Shown here piece by piece: positions 15,301-21,414 of a DNA stretch of 39,297 bases; the first letter of the stretch is position 1, and every line of letters starts with the position of its first letter. The DNA comes from a virus: the IMG/VR virus record IMGVR_UViG_3300046798_000079, positions 1 to 39,297 of that record, one strand, 5' to 3'. The notes beneath the pieces are model-generated. The model saw only the letters and a list, made by a program, of their open reading frames with translations. It had not been told where the DNA came from and ran no database searches. The position numbers and the translations under genes are program-made.

Positions 15301-17973
15301 TTGCTCTGTCGCGGCCTTCTCGCGCTGCGCCTGCAGTTCTTCGGGCGTGGCGATCTTGACCTCTTGGCGCGGCCGCTCGCCGCGTTGCGCGCGTTCGGCT
15401 GCGAGCTTGATCGCGCCCGGCGCCTGCTGCAGCTCATCGGGCGTCAACGTCTCGCCGCGCAGGATGCGGTCGGACGCCTCCTCGGTCGGCGTCAGCGCGC
15501 GCGGCGGCTTCCCTTCGCCGAGCGGCTTGTTCTCGGCGCGGCGCTCCTCGCCCGCGAACGGCTCTTGCCCTGCGTCGAAGGCATCGAGCGCGCCTTGCGC
15601 CCGTTGCATTGCCGCCTGGAGATCGTCGGTCGCTTGCCGCTCCTGCTGCGATCCAATCTCGGCGGGCGGTTGTCGAGTGGCGTATGCGAGATCGGCAAGC
15701 GCCTCGTCCAGCTCGGTCGGCTTGAGGTTGCGCGCGGCTCGCTCGTCGATGACGCGCTCTGCGCGTTGGAGCAACTCGGGAATCGCCAGTTCGTCCTGCG
15801 CCTCGGCTGCCGTGCCGCTCTTTTTGTGCTCGTCAACAAGTCCTCGCAGCACGTCAGCAACGTCCGATGCCCGCGCCTTCGGTGCCTCGATCGTCGAACC
15901 CTCCGGAGTTTCCGGAGACTTCGCCTCGGCTGCGGCCGGGAGCGGTGCGTCCGTGGCCGTTTGTCTTTCGGTCTTGATCCGCGCCTTGCGCATGTCGCGC
16001 AAAAAGCCCCTCGTCTCTTTGTTGTAGGCGCCCCAGTTGCCCTCATCTGGCGGGTTTTCTAGATCGACGAGTGACGCTTGCAGCGCCTCTTCGGTCCGCC
16101 TGGCCGTCTCGAAGTCTTTGTTATCGAGAGCGTCGTGGTGAAGCGAAACAGCGCCTTCTAAATCGTGTTGCTCGGTGATGTCGCGAAGCTCCTGTTCGAC
16201 CTTTTCCGCGGCGCCACGAAGAAGGGCGGGCGGCGAAGGCTCCGGAGTTTCCGGAGGGTTCGACTCGGCCTCGACGATGCGCACCGGGACGTGATCGAAG
16301 CCGAGACGATCGGCGGCCTCGATGCGGTGGTGCCCGTCGAGCACGGTCAGCTTGCCGCTCGGCGAACGCTCGGCGATCACGGGCGGCAGTTCCTCGCCCG
16401 CGTGCATCTTCTCGGCGAGCGCCATGACGCGCTCTTCGTCGATTCCAGACCGGAAGCGCTCGGCTTGCTTGCGCTCTAGATCGGCTATCGGCGTCTCGAC
16501 GACCGGCGCGAGCTTGGACTTGGGCGGGACATTGAATTCGGCTGCCGGATGCTCGCCGTGGGCGTAGGTTTTCGGTGCTTCCGGGGCCGGCTGACCCGGA
16601 ACAGGAGCAGGCACGCCCTGCGCGCCTGGTTCACCGCCGGCCCCGGTTGCGCGCTCTTCGCCGATCGGGCCGCGCCCAAGGAACTCGCCGCCGCCTTCGA
16701 GTGGCTTGCGCGGGCCGCGCGGACCGAGGAAGTCAGCGCCGCCGATCGGCCCCTCCTCGCCGCCGCCGCCCTTCGGCTTCTGGGCGCCCTTCGCGCGCCC
16801 GGCGCCGGCCAACTCGCTCGTCCCGTGGACGATCGCGCCGACCGTCCCGCCGAAGAGCAGCCCGAGCGCGCCCGCGTGCCCGGCGCTCTCCAGGCGGTCA
16901 AGGTAGGTCATCTCGCGCGGCGTGAGCGCGGTACTGGCCGCGTCGAGCATCGCCTGCTGAAACGTCTGCTGCGCGCCCTGGGTCAGGGTCTCGGTCGCCA
17001 GCGCGGTTGCGAAGCGCGTCAGGGAGCCGTGGGAGGCACGCTCGAGCTTCGAGAGGATCGGAGCCACCCCGAAGACCTGCGTGGCGCCCACGCCGAAGCC
17101 GAGGGCCATGCCGAGCATCGCCTTGTCCTCGTCGCCACCGGTGGCGGCAAGGATGTCGTGGTACATCGGGACGGCCACCTGGGCGCCGCCCGCGAGGATC
17201 GTCCCGGCGCGTGACCCAAGCGCCTCGGCGGTCCCCAGGAACGCCTCCCGTGCCCCTAGGCGCCCGGCAAGGCCGAGGGTCTCCGGGAGGAGCGCGGCGG
17301 CGCCCTCGCCCGCCACAGCCCCGGCGGCGCCGCCAGCGAGGCCAGCGCCGGCCAGTGGGGCGAACTGCCCGAGCATGTAGGGGAGCTGGTGGATGCCACC
17401 GCCGCGCAGGGCCGGCGGCGATGCTTGCTCGGCGGCCGCGCGCAGCTCCTTGCCGTAGGCGGCCATCTTCGAGGCCCCGGCGAGGATGTTCGGAATCTGC
17501 TGCTGCAACACCTCGATCGGGATGACGTGCGAGAGTGCCTTGAACGCCACGTCGGGCGCCTCGGCGAGTGCGGCCAGGCCCTCGCTCGCGCCGATGGCGG
17601 CCTTCTCGAGCGGGCTGGGCGTGTAGACGTGGACGGCCGCCGCGATCTCGTTGTCGATGTCGTCGGGCTCGTCGCCCTCAAGCGGCGCGTTGCGCTCCTC
17701 CTTCAGCCGCGCCGCGATTTCGCGGTCGATCGCGTCATCGGTCTCGACCGGCTCTTGCGGCGGCGCCTGCTGCACCCGCGCAAGAGTAGGGCTCGCAGCC
17801 TCCGGAAGAAAGCTGCGAGCCCTTGAACGTTGTACCGGGGCACGGTACACCGCTGGCGTCTTACTTCCAGGCGCATCTTCGCCGGACGAGCCGCGCCGAT
17901 CAACCCTAAGTCCACCCTGCGGGATAGTGGCAAGCCCGGAACGACCCTCCCTGCTGGTGGACACGGCCGGCAC
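9349..17973 (-). CDS. giant polyvalent protein with ParB-like and metallopeptidase domains, 2874 aa
   Basis: This is a very large multidomain protein, probably packaged and injected with the DNA. Domains in order, numbered from GTG 17973: residues 1-70 low complexity; about 105-385 helical and Gly/Ala-rich hydrophobic; 485-570 ParB/sulfiredoxin-like fold with DGHHR at 546-550; 600-900 acidic coiled coils; about 920-1605 a large phage polyvalent-protein domain (LFHIEEVQSDWH at 1211-1222, FKGASWSRLTLKRALAYAAE, GFDGISWSTGR, a C-terminal LSPEAREKIKAEGFPLFQG); 1608-1740 zincin metallopeptidase with HELAH at 1635-1639 and the EEKFARGFERFLRDGKAPTP helix; 1850-2450 long coiled coils; about 2480-2874 a hydrophobic C-terminal domain of the polyvalent class. 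It follows the internal virion genes, as in podoviruses whose ejected proteins build a DNA channel. The start is uncertain: GTG 17973 lacks a ribosome site and GTG 17772 is a plausible alternative. Confidence 0.88.
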   Translation of the reverse strand: MPAVSTSREGRSGLATIPQGGLRVDRRGSSGEDAPGSKTPAVYRAPVQRSRARSFLPEAASPTLARVQQAPPQEPVETDDAIDREIAARLKEERNAPLEGDEPDDIDNEIAAAVHVYTPSPLEKAAIGASEGLAALAEAPDVAFKALSHVIPIEVLQQQIPNILAGASKMAAYGKELRAAAEQASPPALRGGGIHQLPYMLGQFAPLAGAGLAGGAAGAVAGEGAAALLPETLGLAGRLGAREAFLGTAEALGSRAGTILAGGAQVAVPMYHDILAATGGDEDKAMLGMALGFGVGATQVFGVAPILSKLERASHGSLTRFATALATETLTQGAQQTFQQAMLDAASTALTPREMTYLDRLESAGHAGALGLLFGGTVGAIVHGTSELAGAGRAKGAQKPKGGGGEEGPIGGADFLGPRGPRKPLEGGGEFLGRGPIGEERATGAGGEPGAQGVPAPVPGQPAPEAPKTYAHGEHPAAEFNVPPKSKLAPVVETPIADLERKQAERFRSGIDEERVMALAEKMHAGEELPPVIAERSPSGKLTVLDGHHRIEAADRLGFDHVPVRIVEAESNPPETPEPSPPALLRGAAEKVEQELRDITEQHDLEGAVSLHHDALDNKDFETARRTEEALQASLVDLENPPDEGNWGAYNKETRGFLRDMRKARIKTERQTATDAPLPAAAEAKSPETPEGSTIEAPKARASDVADVLRGLVDEHKKSGTAAEAQDELAIPELLQRAERVIDERAARNLKPTELDEALADLAYATRQPPAEIGSQQERQATDDLQAAMQRAQGALDAFDAGQEPFAGEERRAENKPLGEGKPPRALTPTEEASDRILRGETLTPDELQQAPGAIKLAAERAQRGERPRQEVKIATPEELQAQREKAATEQAGKGKKTPGVPPGPPEVERQAPEQSEPFHPKALQSALAVTGEQSVALDALAQAMGLDRSRIRVIKGGKPGSGALHQQGPQWYFSNLLGSLEKWQPRGTAEQFLAHIKKTKGAEEEANWIGLEDWARRKGKLTRDEIAEFVGRRQVHLIEVQRGGSRIEARRFNGPEDISFIVSGDAERIPVFDGNGQEVLNSETNDWRYRYESRSNGHQYQVVGSDWSGSWRAWDATNGQLVGTADTLGSAVNLLRQFEFNRTVVEDSSRNRTYLRPKYESYMKPGGRDYTELLLVLKDGPDFDQGHWDTRDVVAHVLAKTRTDPQGRKLFHIEEVQSDWHRRGREEGYDEDYEEGGQRGNQDEIDEANERLQDAHDARHDAEEALDNLRNNGPEDDNGDSYEDKANALAQEYYETFWQWRTLARKMGQGTTLGVPWENLTENEAKSFRDELAHTHAEYLVPRAYDRNGERPMDTDERIAWVRKGIEVADAVKALKDHEAAIEEAQDELHSREGDLEEAQSYRDNLEEVEDQPSTSVPDAPFKGASWSRLTLKRALAYAAEHGFDGISWSTGRIVAERYNLSRVVDRLTWGPSLTEGRRVIKIHTTTGESHQVFIDGHGTVKTADGALRSLVGQDISSVVPKELAERIKNERDGVTTEADLAIGGQWAKNLYDRQLVAQATELGKPLGAKPEKGEVDEHVGRAHVMPLSPEAREKIKAEGFPLFQGEKGSVEFTDAGHALIRALNAPDVSTGAHELAHVARRWLLDRSVPETSRAGISNADIDVAEKWAGAENGWTKDAEEKFARGFERFLRDGKAPTPELRSLFQKFRDWLSKIYTRIRGSAVDLKISREMRAVYGKLVTRGAIEGEEATPNRPGQPPIARLPALPVSVRGTAPPVEKSTPAVAAEEPPRAATETGGFIEPLPGPPPQPTGIKNKTVERELRDMGLPEPQHGESVTRLEHFDRAKAALDRDASAGEKLVNDLEATERPPDADEGALLALEVTRLANERDAAEDALNRGEGSQAEVDAARSAYARAGDVVTRAGTTNAQALDIRQMMVNRDYSLAEMERSLQADKGEPLTPSELETVRKEYDELSTKNKLFERRLAESEQGRAEAEAEAAMLRLKAEVSSRPRQAKRQARITQLSTEIDDIVSQLAAKAKRPGAFAGGLDPETLKLTAQLAAKSIERGARQFAAWADEMVGRIGEHIRPYLREAWDMARKERATELAGHIKEKLEAGAELPALGKQIREIARHAVENGVNDREALVTAVQETLNDAGIPFTRRQTLDAIAGYGNFRPLSKGEVDVKLRDYQGQLRQVAKIEDLLAKIPPKKSGVEHPTPSDTERGLIKQVENLKRKLGIKTTSPETQLRTALDATKTRLRNQIADLSEQITSGKRTIDERAPPPTDAEVADLRARRDVLRAQYEEIFPAEARPRTPEERIAAATRAVEKSLADLETRLAAGDTSKAEAKPGPTTPALEAMRARRDALRAELSAWQEAAVPAKTPEEIAAKKERMALKAYKTRKANEIARLKERMVTEDFGPRPKKPPLPLDAEATKAKADAETVRRRFETRKRMFALANRTKTQKVLAGVKEVIDLPKAVMTAWDLSAVLRQGGFFSLGHPVVTATEHIPRMLRAAFSERGALEADVMIRNRPLAQYGEASGLQLTKHGDDIGPHEEAIRSAISDMIPGIKASNRAFITFLNLQRSYIFDTMVQGLPVPPTVAEGKAIANAVNIGTGRGNPGKFAGAVSALAIPLWSPRLLLSRFQLILAQPLYGGTAQTRVAVAKQYGRFLIGLAGFYALTKMYGAMMETEKDRMKRLTRSAEGYTDISHDLTSPDLGKARFGNTRVDPLAGLSQVTVLMSRIGLDALQAVGLAAKGKKDAKTAATLGRFMRTKLSPTIGIPINFLEGNTPTGEPFTKETIAQDLKELPTHPWRLAMAFSDLEKALRDRGVPEGAALGILGIFGASLQTYEDKKKKATVTLPAPRQFKPLLK
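15901..15917. repeat. 17-bp hairpin repeat within the giant gene, copy 1
   Basis: CTCCGGA-GTT-TCCGGAG is a perfect seven-base-pair inverted repeat with a three-base loop. An identical copy lies at 16240-16256. Both encode PETPE-type linkers between domains. Confidence 0.8.
16240..16256. repeat. 17-bp hairpin repeat within the giant gene, copy 2
   Basis: This copy is identical to 15901-15917. Both copies sit in proline-rich linkers, consistent with slippage or recombination between linker sequences, or with RNA structure between domains. Confidence 0.8.
17789..17849 (-). repeat. two strong inverted repeats at the start of the giant gene
   Basis: GGGCTCGCAGC (17789-17799) pairs perfectly with 17812-17822 across a 12-base loop, and TGTACCG (17831-17837) pairs with CGGTACA (17843-17849) across a five-base loop. 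No T run follows either, so they are not standard terminators. If translation of the giant gene starts at GTG 17772 they lie in its 5' leader and could control initiation; if it starts at 17973 they are inside the coding region. Confidence 0.6.
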
Positions 17974-17989
17974 GCGGAGTCCAAGGCCC

Positions 17990-18301
17990 CAACGTCCGCC
18001 GCTCCGATGGGCCTGAGCGGCGTCCGCGCCTCAAGCGCGCCCGGAGACCACGACTACCGGGGGGTCGGTGCAAAGGTGTAATCGTGGCTCCCCGAAACGA
18101 AAGCGACCGCCTGACCGGCGAGCGTCTTCCGGGGGTCTCCCGAGAGGCCCTCACTCCGCTCCCACCTTCCCAGCGAGGTCCGGTCAGAATCCGGAGGGCG
18201 AGCCCCGAGGCGAGCCCGCATCTGAGAGAAGAGGGTGAAACCCTCCCTGCCCGCTGGTCCTTCCGGGAGGGGCGAAGCCCCGTGAGGGTTGACCGCTGCA
18301 A
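17990..18301 (-). ncRNA. hairpin-rich non-coding region, candidate structured RNA
   Basis: No convincing gene covers the 328 bp between the nuclease stop and the giant gene. Five or more stems are visible: 17998-18021 (GCCGCT/AGCGGC); 18043-18057 with 18078-18091 (14 pairs, one bulge, one G-U); CTGACCGG 18111-18118 with CCGGTCAG 18180-18187; 18134-18149 (GGTCTC/GAGGCC); 18231-18245 (GAGGGT-GAA-ACCCTC); 18269-18281 (GGGGC-GAA-GCCCC). AACCCTC at 18239-18245 can also pair with GAGGGTT at 18284-18290, so two stems compete for the same bases, as in attenuators and riboswitches. It could be a leader controlling the giant gene or a free phage RNA. I do not recognise a known RNA class, and group I intron core sequences were not seen. 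Confidence 0.4.
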
Positions 18302-18901
18302 TCAGAAGAGGCTGGGAGGATCCCGGCGAGCAACGCGAGCGATCCGGGGATTTTCCGGGGGCGCCGTCCAGGCGACCTCGAGCGGCATCAGCCATGCGTA
18401 GCCGAAGGACCACGCCGGCACTTCCATGCGGATGTCGAGTTGTTTCCGTCGCTCGAACGCGGCGGAGCTGCAGCACCCACGGAGGTCAACGGCCATGCGC
18501 CCATCTCGGTCCTCTGTCTCGGGCAGAACCCATCCGAGCACGAGCCAATCCGGGGGCGTCTTGGGTGGCCATCTGTCGCGCTTCACGATCAGATTTCCGG
18601 CCCACCCGGCGGCTCCCTTCACGTCCACCTTGCCGATTCCTGGGAGGTCGAAGTCGTACCCGGGGTCGGTCTCACCGGCGAGGACGAGCACGCTGGAATC
18701 CGGGAGTTTCATGAAGCGTGAAAACGCGAGTTCTGCGGCTGCTCCGAGGAGATCAATGGCTCCGGAGCTGACGCGCCCGTCGTGACGCTTTCGCTTCCTG
18801 TTGGCGGCGTCTCGCGCCTCGGCGATACGGGAGACCAGGCTACGCTCGACTTCGATGTACATGGCGGCGAGGTGGTCTTGGCCTTGCGCTCGTTCCGGCA
18901 C
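18302..18901 (-). CDS. PD-(D/E)XK-type nuclease, 199 aa
   Basis: The sequence carries the signature of a PD-(D/E)XK nuclease: a helix AIDLLGAAAELAFSRFM (Glu57), then GYDFDLPGIGKVDVKG with Asp83 and the Asp93-x-Lys95 pair, and GNLIVKRD two strands later. Small phage enzymes of this kind act as homing-type endonucleases or resolvases. Its place between internal virion genes, next to a hairpin-rich non-coding stretch, suggests an inserted accessory or homing gene. The start is GTG 18901 or ATG 18862; neither has a good ribosome site, and a stop lies 24 bases upstream of the GTG. It overlaps the basic ORF 18709-19080 in another frame. Confidence 0.65.
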   Translation of the reverse strand: MPERAQGQDHLAAMYIEVERSLVSRIAEARDAANRKRKRHDGRVSSGAIDLLGAAAELAFSRFMKLPDSSVLVLAGETDPGYDFDLPGIGKVDVKGAAGWAGNLIVKRDRWPPKTPPDWLVLGWVLPETEDRDGRMAVDLRGCCSSAAFERRKQLDIRMEVPAWSFGYAWLMPLEVAWTAPPENPRIARVARRDPPSLF

Positions 18902-19080
18902 CGTCTTCGGCGCGTCGCCTTCAACTCATAGGTCACGACGTTGACCGTCCAGGCCCCGATACTCGTCGGGTCGATGGCCTGCACGCCACTCTGTCGCCAC
19001 CAGAACCGCCGCGCGCGCTCAGCCCGTTTCTTCGTGCGAACCGACTGGTGGATGCGCGGTCGTCGGCGTCCGTGTTTCAT
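18709..19080 (-). CDS. basic ORF overlapping the nuclease gene, 123 aa
   Basis: ATG at 19080 has CCAGG just upstream. The first 60 residues look coding: a basic stretch (MKHGRRRPRIHQSVRTKKRA), then WWRQSGVQAIDPTSIGAWTV and a strand VVTYELKATRRRR. The remaining 63 residues overlap the nuclease frame and look like antiphase sequence. Either this is a short basic protein with a long overlapping tail, or a frameshift near 18900 once joined it to the nuclease as an N-terminal domain. No slippery site is obvious. Between 19081 and 19227 I see no gene. Confidence 0.4.
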   Translation of the reverse strand: MKHGRRRPRIHQSVRTKKRAERARRFWWRQSGVQAIDPTSIGAWTVNVVTYELKATRRRRCRNERKAKTTSPPCTSKSSVAWSPVSPRRETPPTGSESVTTGASAPEPLISSEQPQNSRFHAS

Positions 19081-19227
19081 CCTGGAGACTCTACACCGCC
19101 TCGGCGGCGGCGGGGAAAGCGCCCGGCCCGTGATTCATGAGCCGATCGGACACCAGGCCAGCACCGGGATCTCCCCGGGCAACACAGCGAACCGAGCGCT
19201 GGGCCAAGGGTAGCGGAAAGCGCCGAG

Positions 19228-20775
19228 CTACATGCCGCCCGCGCCGGGATGCAGGTGCGAGACGGTCTCGCCGAGACTCGGACCGGAAGCCTTACCGGCG
19301 GCGCGTGTGCGCTTTCCGCCGAGCTGCCCGGCTCGCAGCTTCAAGAGCGCCGACGTGAGCGCGCCGCGCACGAACGGGTCGCGCGGGTCGAGTCCGAGCG
19401 TCTTCGCCAGGCCCATGCGCAACTTCCGGATCTCGGCCGGCTGATCGGTGTCCATCGAGATGGCGGGCGTGCCGTTGTCGGCCACGAACGCCTCGATCTG
19501 AGCGGTAGCCTTGGCCTTGCCCTCGGGCGCGATGGTGCGGTACTCGCCCTGCGCGGCGGGCTTCTCGCGCGCCTGCGGCGCCTGCGGCGCCTTCGCCGGC
19601 TTCTCAGTTCCACGTGGAACACCACCGACATTGACCTTCTTCCCGAGGTTGTCGGCGCGTCCGTACTTCGGCTGATTCGTGACGGTGCGGTTCTCGGCCG
19701 CCGCGTCCTGGAGTTGCCCGGCCCTGATCTGCGCCTCGGGACTCATCTGGAGCGCCGGATTAGGCCCGCTTTGCGTCTGGTACGAGGGCGGCGTCGCCAA
19801 CTCGCCGGCCGCCGCTTGGGCACCGAAGAGCACCGCCTCGAGGCCGCCGACGGACGCCTCGCCGTCGTTCTTCGAGCGGAAATCCTCGTGCTGCGTGCGC
19901 GCCCACTCGCCCTGCGCGGCGCTCACCTTGTCGAGGAGCGCCTGGCGCACCTTCGGATCGGTGGCCTGGATCGCCATGCCCTTGAGCGTGGAGATGAGTT
20001 CGCCGGCCCGCTTGTCGCTCTCCTCCCAGCCGGCGGCGCGCTTCATGACCTTCGCGTGGAGGTCGTACGCCTTGGCCAGCCGCTCGCGCGTGGCGCCGGG
20101 CGCGACCGTCGGCGGGCCGCCCTTCGCCATTGAGTGAATCGACTGCTGGATGGGCGTGATGAAGTCGCGGCCCTGCTCGGGCGTGATGACGCCATCGACC
20201 ACGGCGCCTTGCACGGCATCGGCCTCGTGTTGGTACGCCTGGGCGTGAATGCGCTGCTTCTCCTGCGCCGTCTCCTTCGTGAGGTACGCCGTGGCGCCGG
20301 CCGCCGTCATCTGCTTCGCAAACTCGATCTTCGGCCCCATCGTCTCCTCGACGTTGCCGAAGCCCTCGGCCACCTTGGCGAAGAACTTGTTGCCGAGGAT
20401 GCCGAACGGTCCGAGCGCGCCCTCGGGCGACTTCACGGCATCGGAGATCGCCGCCTCAGTCGCGTCGCCGCGCTGTTGCTGGGCGATCTTCTCGAGGCCC
20501 TGCAGCGCGGCGGTCTTCTGGGCCTCGAGCGCCTTGTCGCGTTCCTCGCGCGCGGCGGCGATGTTCGCCTGCCCGAGCACGCGCGCCTTCGCGTTCTGCT
20601 CCTCGATGGCGAGTGCGCGCTCCTTGAGCGCCTGCTCCTTCTCGAGTTCCCCGGCGTGGACGCGCTCCTTGTGCGCCTCGTTCACGCCCCCGGCGATCTC
20701 CTTGCCGGCGTCGCCGATGTACTCCCACCACGGGCGGGAGTTCATCGTGTAGTCGCGGAACGTGATGCGCGGCAT
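19228..20775 (-). CDS. internal virion protein, 515 aa
   Basis: This is a likely internal core (ejection) protein. Residues 25-110 form a long charged coiled coil (LEKEQALKERALAIEEQNAK; EERDKALEAQKTAALQGLEK). A helical middle follows, and the C-terminal third is proline/alanine/lysine-rich and disordered, with an APQAPQA repeat. It lacks enzyme motifs. It sits between a gp14-like internal protein upstream and the giant polyvalent protein downstream, as internal virion genes do in T7-like phages. ATG at 20775 lies three bases after the preceding stop. Assignment rests on order and composition rather than a family match. Confidence 0.7.
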   Translation of the reverse strand: MPRITFRDYTMNSRPWWEYIGDAGKEIAGGVNEAHKERVHAGELEKEQALKERALAIEEQNAKARVLGQANIAAAREERDKALEAQKTAALQGLEKIAQQQRGDATEAAISDAVKSPEGALGPFGILGNKFFAKVAEGFGNVEETMGPKIEFAKQMTAAGATAYLTKETAQEKQRIHAQAYQHEADAVQGAVVDGVITPEQGRDFITPIQQSIHSMAKGGPPTVAPGATRERLAKAYDLHAKVMKRAAGWEESDKRAGELISTLKGMAIQATDPKVRQALLDKVSAAQGEWARTQHEDFRSKNDGEASVGGLEAVLFGAQAAAGELATPPSYQTQSGPNPALQMSPEAQIRAGQLQDAAAENRTVTNQPKYGRADNLGKKVNVGGVPRGTEKPAKAPQAPQAREKPAAQGEYRTIAPEGKAKATAQIEAFVADNGTPAISMDTDQPAEIRKLRMGLAKTLGLDPRDPFVRGALTSALLKLRAGQLGGKRTRAAGKASGPSLGETVSHLHPGAGGM

Positions 20776-20778
20776 GGG

Positions 20779-21408
20779 CTACCCGTAGAGCCCGAGCATC
20801 CCGGCGGGCGTGTAGTTCTGGAGGAATCCGCCGATGCCGTGCTTCTTCTTCGGCTGCTTCACAGGCAGGTAGTCGAGGCCCGCCATGCCGATCTGCCCTT
20901 GGAACTGGCGCCCGGTCCCGAGGAGTTGGGCCAGCTCGTCGCTCTGCTGCCCGCGCACCTCGCCCTCCTGAAGCCCGAGGTCGGCGAAGGCCGACGCGAG
21001 CTGCTGGTCGATCGACGCGAGCTGTTGGGTCGTCTGGCCGGCGAGGTCGGTGGCGACTCCGGTGCCGGCGCTCGTTCCGATCAGGCCCTTCGAGATGAGG
21101 CCCTGCGTTGCGTCAGCCTGCATCCGCTGCCCCTGGTTGAGCACATCGCGCCGCGCGGCGTCTGCGCCCAGCTCGACCGCCTTGTGCGCTCCTGCGAAGC
21201 CCTGGAGCTGTTCCTTGTGCCCCTTCTTGAGCTGGGCCTCCTGGAGCTGCTGGAAGAAGGCGTCTTGGCTGCCAATCTTCCCGAGGAGCTGCCGCCCGGC
21301 CAGCTTCTCGCTCTCGGCCATCTTCCGCGCGCGTTGCTCGTCCTGACGGGCCTGGAAGCCCTGGAAGAGGTTGACCCCCGCTCCGATGGCCGCTGCTGTG
21401 ATGGGCAT
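20779..21408 (-). CDS. internal virion protein, gp14-like, 209 aa
   Basis: The small N-terminal hydrophobic segment (PITAAAIGAGVNLFQGFQAR) followed by a long Gln/Ala-rich helical region (KIGSQDAFFQQLQEAQLKKG; TTQQLASIDQQLASAFADLG) is the usual look of the smallest internal virion protein of podoviruses, which embeds in the outer membrane during DNA ejection. The C-terminus is glycine-rich (GIGGFLQNYTPAGMLGLYG). The gene lies after the tail hub and sulfotransferase genes and before the larger internal proteins. Confidence 0.72.
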   Translation of the reverse strand: MPITAAAIGAGVNLFQGFQARQDEQRARKMAESEKLAGRQLLGKIGSQDAFFQQLQEAQLKKGHKEQLQGFAGAHKAVELGADAARRDVLNQGQRMQADATQGLISKGLIGTSAGTGVATDLAGQTTQQLASIDQQLASAFADLGLQEGEVRGQQSDELAQLLGTGRQFQGQIGMAGLDYLPVKQPKKKHGIGGFLQNYTPAGMLGLYG

Positions 21409-21414
21409 GGGTGG

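Noticed and set aside
17990-18301. Group I intron with a homing nuclease
   Set aside because: The nuclease neighbour made this attractive, but I found no P7-like core sequences and the flanking genes are complete, not split.
18054-18476. Minus-strand frames of 131-140 codons across the hairpin-rich gap
   Set aside because: They cover the nuclease end or the hairpins in several frames at once, have Arg/Pro/Ser-rich low-complexity sequence and no ribosome sites. I treat the region as non-coding.
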